Translations under genes and position numbers: made by a program
Notes under the pieces: generated by a model
Databases searched by the model: none
Seen by the model: only the letters and a program-made list of their open reading frames with translations
Told to the model about the DNA's origin: nothing
DNA from: Chloroflexota bacterium
Lineage (GTDB): Bacteria > Chloroflexota > Ktedonobacteria > Ktedonobacterales > Ktedonobacteraceae
Direction of reading: 5' to 3'
Assembly: GCA_005881295.1 (NCBI GenBank)
Contig: VBHS01000303.1
Location: forward strand, 1 to 7,007
DNA: 7,007 nt
Shown here: piece after piece, positions 6,161-7,007 of the stretch
How positions within the stretch are numbered: the stretch's first letter is position 1
How the letters are laid out: the number at the start of each line of letters is the position of its first letter

Positions 6161-7007
6161 ATGACCACCATCATTCCAGAGCGCCGTCCAGAATGGCTCA
6201 GAGTGCGTCCGCCTAAAGGTGAAAACTACGAAAATCTGAAGCACCTGATGCGCAGTAAAGAACTGCACACCGTATGTGAGGAGGCACGCTGCCCCAATAT
6301 TGGAGAATGCTGGAGTCATAAAACCGCCACCTTTATGATCCTCGGGCGTGTCTGTACGCGCAGTTGTGGCTTCTGCGCCGTAGAAACTGGGCGTCCAATT
6401 GGCCTGGATTGGGAGGAACCGAAACGCGTCGCCGAGGCAGTGCAGAAAATGGGACTGCGCTACACCGTCGTCACTTCGGTGAACCGGGACGAATTGAAGG
6501 ATGGCGGCGCCGCCGTCTTTGCCGCCACGATCCGCTGGATTCGCCGCATGAACCCCGACTGCAAGGTCGAGGTGCTGACCCCCGATTTTAAGGGCGTCTA
6601 CGATGCCTTAAAGGTCGTCATCGATGCCAGGCCGGATGTCTTCAACCACAATGTCGAGACTATTCCCAGGCTCTACAAGCGCGTGCGACCCCAGGCGATT
6701 TACCAGCGATCTCTCCAGGTATTGCAGTGGGCCAAGGAGATGAATCCCGCTGCCCCAACGAAGTCTGGTTTCATGTTGGGCCTCGGCGAGACGTGGGATG
6801 AAATTATCGAAGTGATGCATGATATGCGGGAACACAAGGTCGATATCCTGACCATTGGGCAGTATCTCCGCCCGTCTTTTAACCACCTGCCCATTCAACG
6901 CTATGTTCCCCTCGAGGAATTTGCCGCCCTGAAGGCTGAAGGCAAGAAGATGGGTTTTCGCCACGTCGAGTCCGGCCCCTTTGTGCGCAGCTCGTATCAC
7001 GCCCACG
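6161..7007 (+). CDS. lipA: Lipoyl synthase LipA (3' partial)
   Basis: Open from ATG 6161 to the window end: 282 codons and one base, of a family usually near 290-320 residues. LipA is a radical SAM enzyme that inserts two sulfurs into protein-bound octanoyl groups, making the lipoyl cofactor. Both iron-sulfur sites are visible: the auxiliary cluster motif CEEARCPNIGEC (Cys39, Cys44, Cys50) and the radical SAM motif Cys65-x3-Cys69-x2-Cys72. Further marks are TSVNRDELKDGGA at 105-117, FNHNVET at 161-167, KSGFMLGLGET at 201-211 and the C-terminal RSSYHA at 276-281, whose conserved Ser ligates the auxiliary cluster. AAAGGA at 6148-6153 is its ribosome binding site. It starts 15 bases after E2, so it is almost certainly cotranscribed with the complex whose Lys43 it would modify. 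Confidence 0.96.
   Translation, partial: MTTIIPERRPEWLRVRPPKGENYENLKHLMRSKELHTVCEEARCPNIGECWSHKTATFMILGRVCTRSCGFCAVETGRPIGLDWEEPKRVAEAVQKMGLRYTVVTSVNRDELKDGGAAVFAATIRWIRRMNPDCKVEVLTPDFKGVYDALKVVIDARPDVFNHNVETIPRLYKRVRPQAIYQRSLQVLQWAKEMNPAAPTKSGFMLGLGETWDEIIEVMHDMREHKVDILTIGQYLRPSFNHLPIQRYVPLEEFAALKAEGKKMGFRHVESGPFVRSSYHAH

Noticed and set aside
6608..7006. A 132-codon minus-strand open frame at the right edge
   Set aside because: It is opposite lipA, whose iron-sulfur and C-terminal motifs are unmistakable on the + strand.

Overview
The window carries a housekeeping operon for a lipoate-dependent 2-oxo acid dehydrogenase, an FHA-PrsW membrane protein gene running in from the left edge, and between them an AT-richer patch of about 1.1 kb with a toxin-antitoxin pair and a broken recombinase gene. 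The codon use, the moderate-to-high GC of the housekeeping genes, the FHA-PrsW architecture and the recombinase type suggest a Chloroflexota bacterium of the Ktedonobacter kind. This taxonomic reading is inference from general recognition and was not tested by a search.

Layout. 1-1638 (+): 3' part of a gene joining the end of an FHA phosphothreonine-binding domain, a Pro/Ser-rich linker and a PrsW-type intramembrane protease; its start lies left of the window. 1639-1739: intergenic, with a small hairpin and a near-perfect 21-bp palindrome that is a good candidate operator. 1740-2315 (+): a toxin-first pair, a BrnT-like RNase toxin and a CopG/ribbon-helix-helix antitoxin 6 bases apart. 2347-2753 (-): N-terminal remnant of a tyrosine recombinase, with a frameshift in a run of four A and no catalytic domain. 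2754-2817: short divergent intergenic region with a candidate extended -10 promoter for the operon that follows.

2818-7007 (+): E1 alpha, E1 beta, E2 and lipA, closely spaced, with an ATGA overlap between the two E1 genes. E1 (alpha2beta2 type) decarboxylates a 2-oxo acid on thiamine diphosphate and transfers the acyl group to the lipoyl lysine of E2. E2 passes it to CoA. LipA inserts the sulfurs that turn the octanoylated lysine into the lipoyl arm. E3 (dihydrolipoamide dehydrogenase) and LipB are not in the window. The substrate (pyruvate, branched-chain 2-oxo acids or acetoin) cannot be settled from sequence alone. lipA runs off the right edge with only its extreme C-terminus missing.

The window does not show a clear new multi-gene system. 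The points most worth following are the FHA-PrsW fusion, the palindrome ahead of the toxin-antitoxin pair, the decayed recombinase beside that pair, and the pairing of lipA with the dehydrogenase genes.
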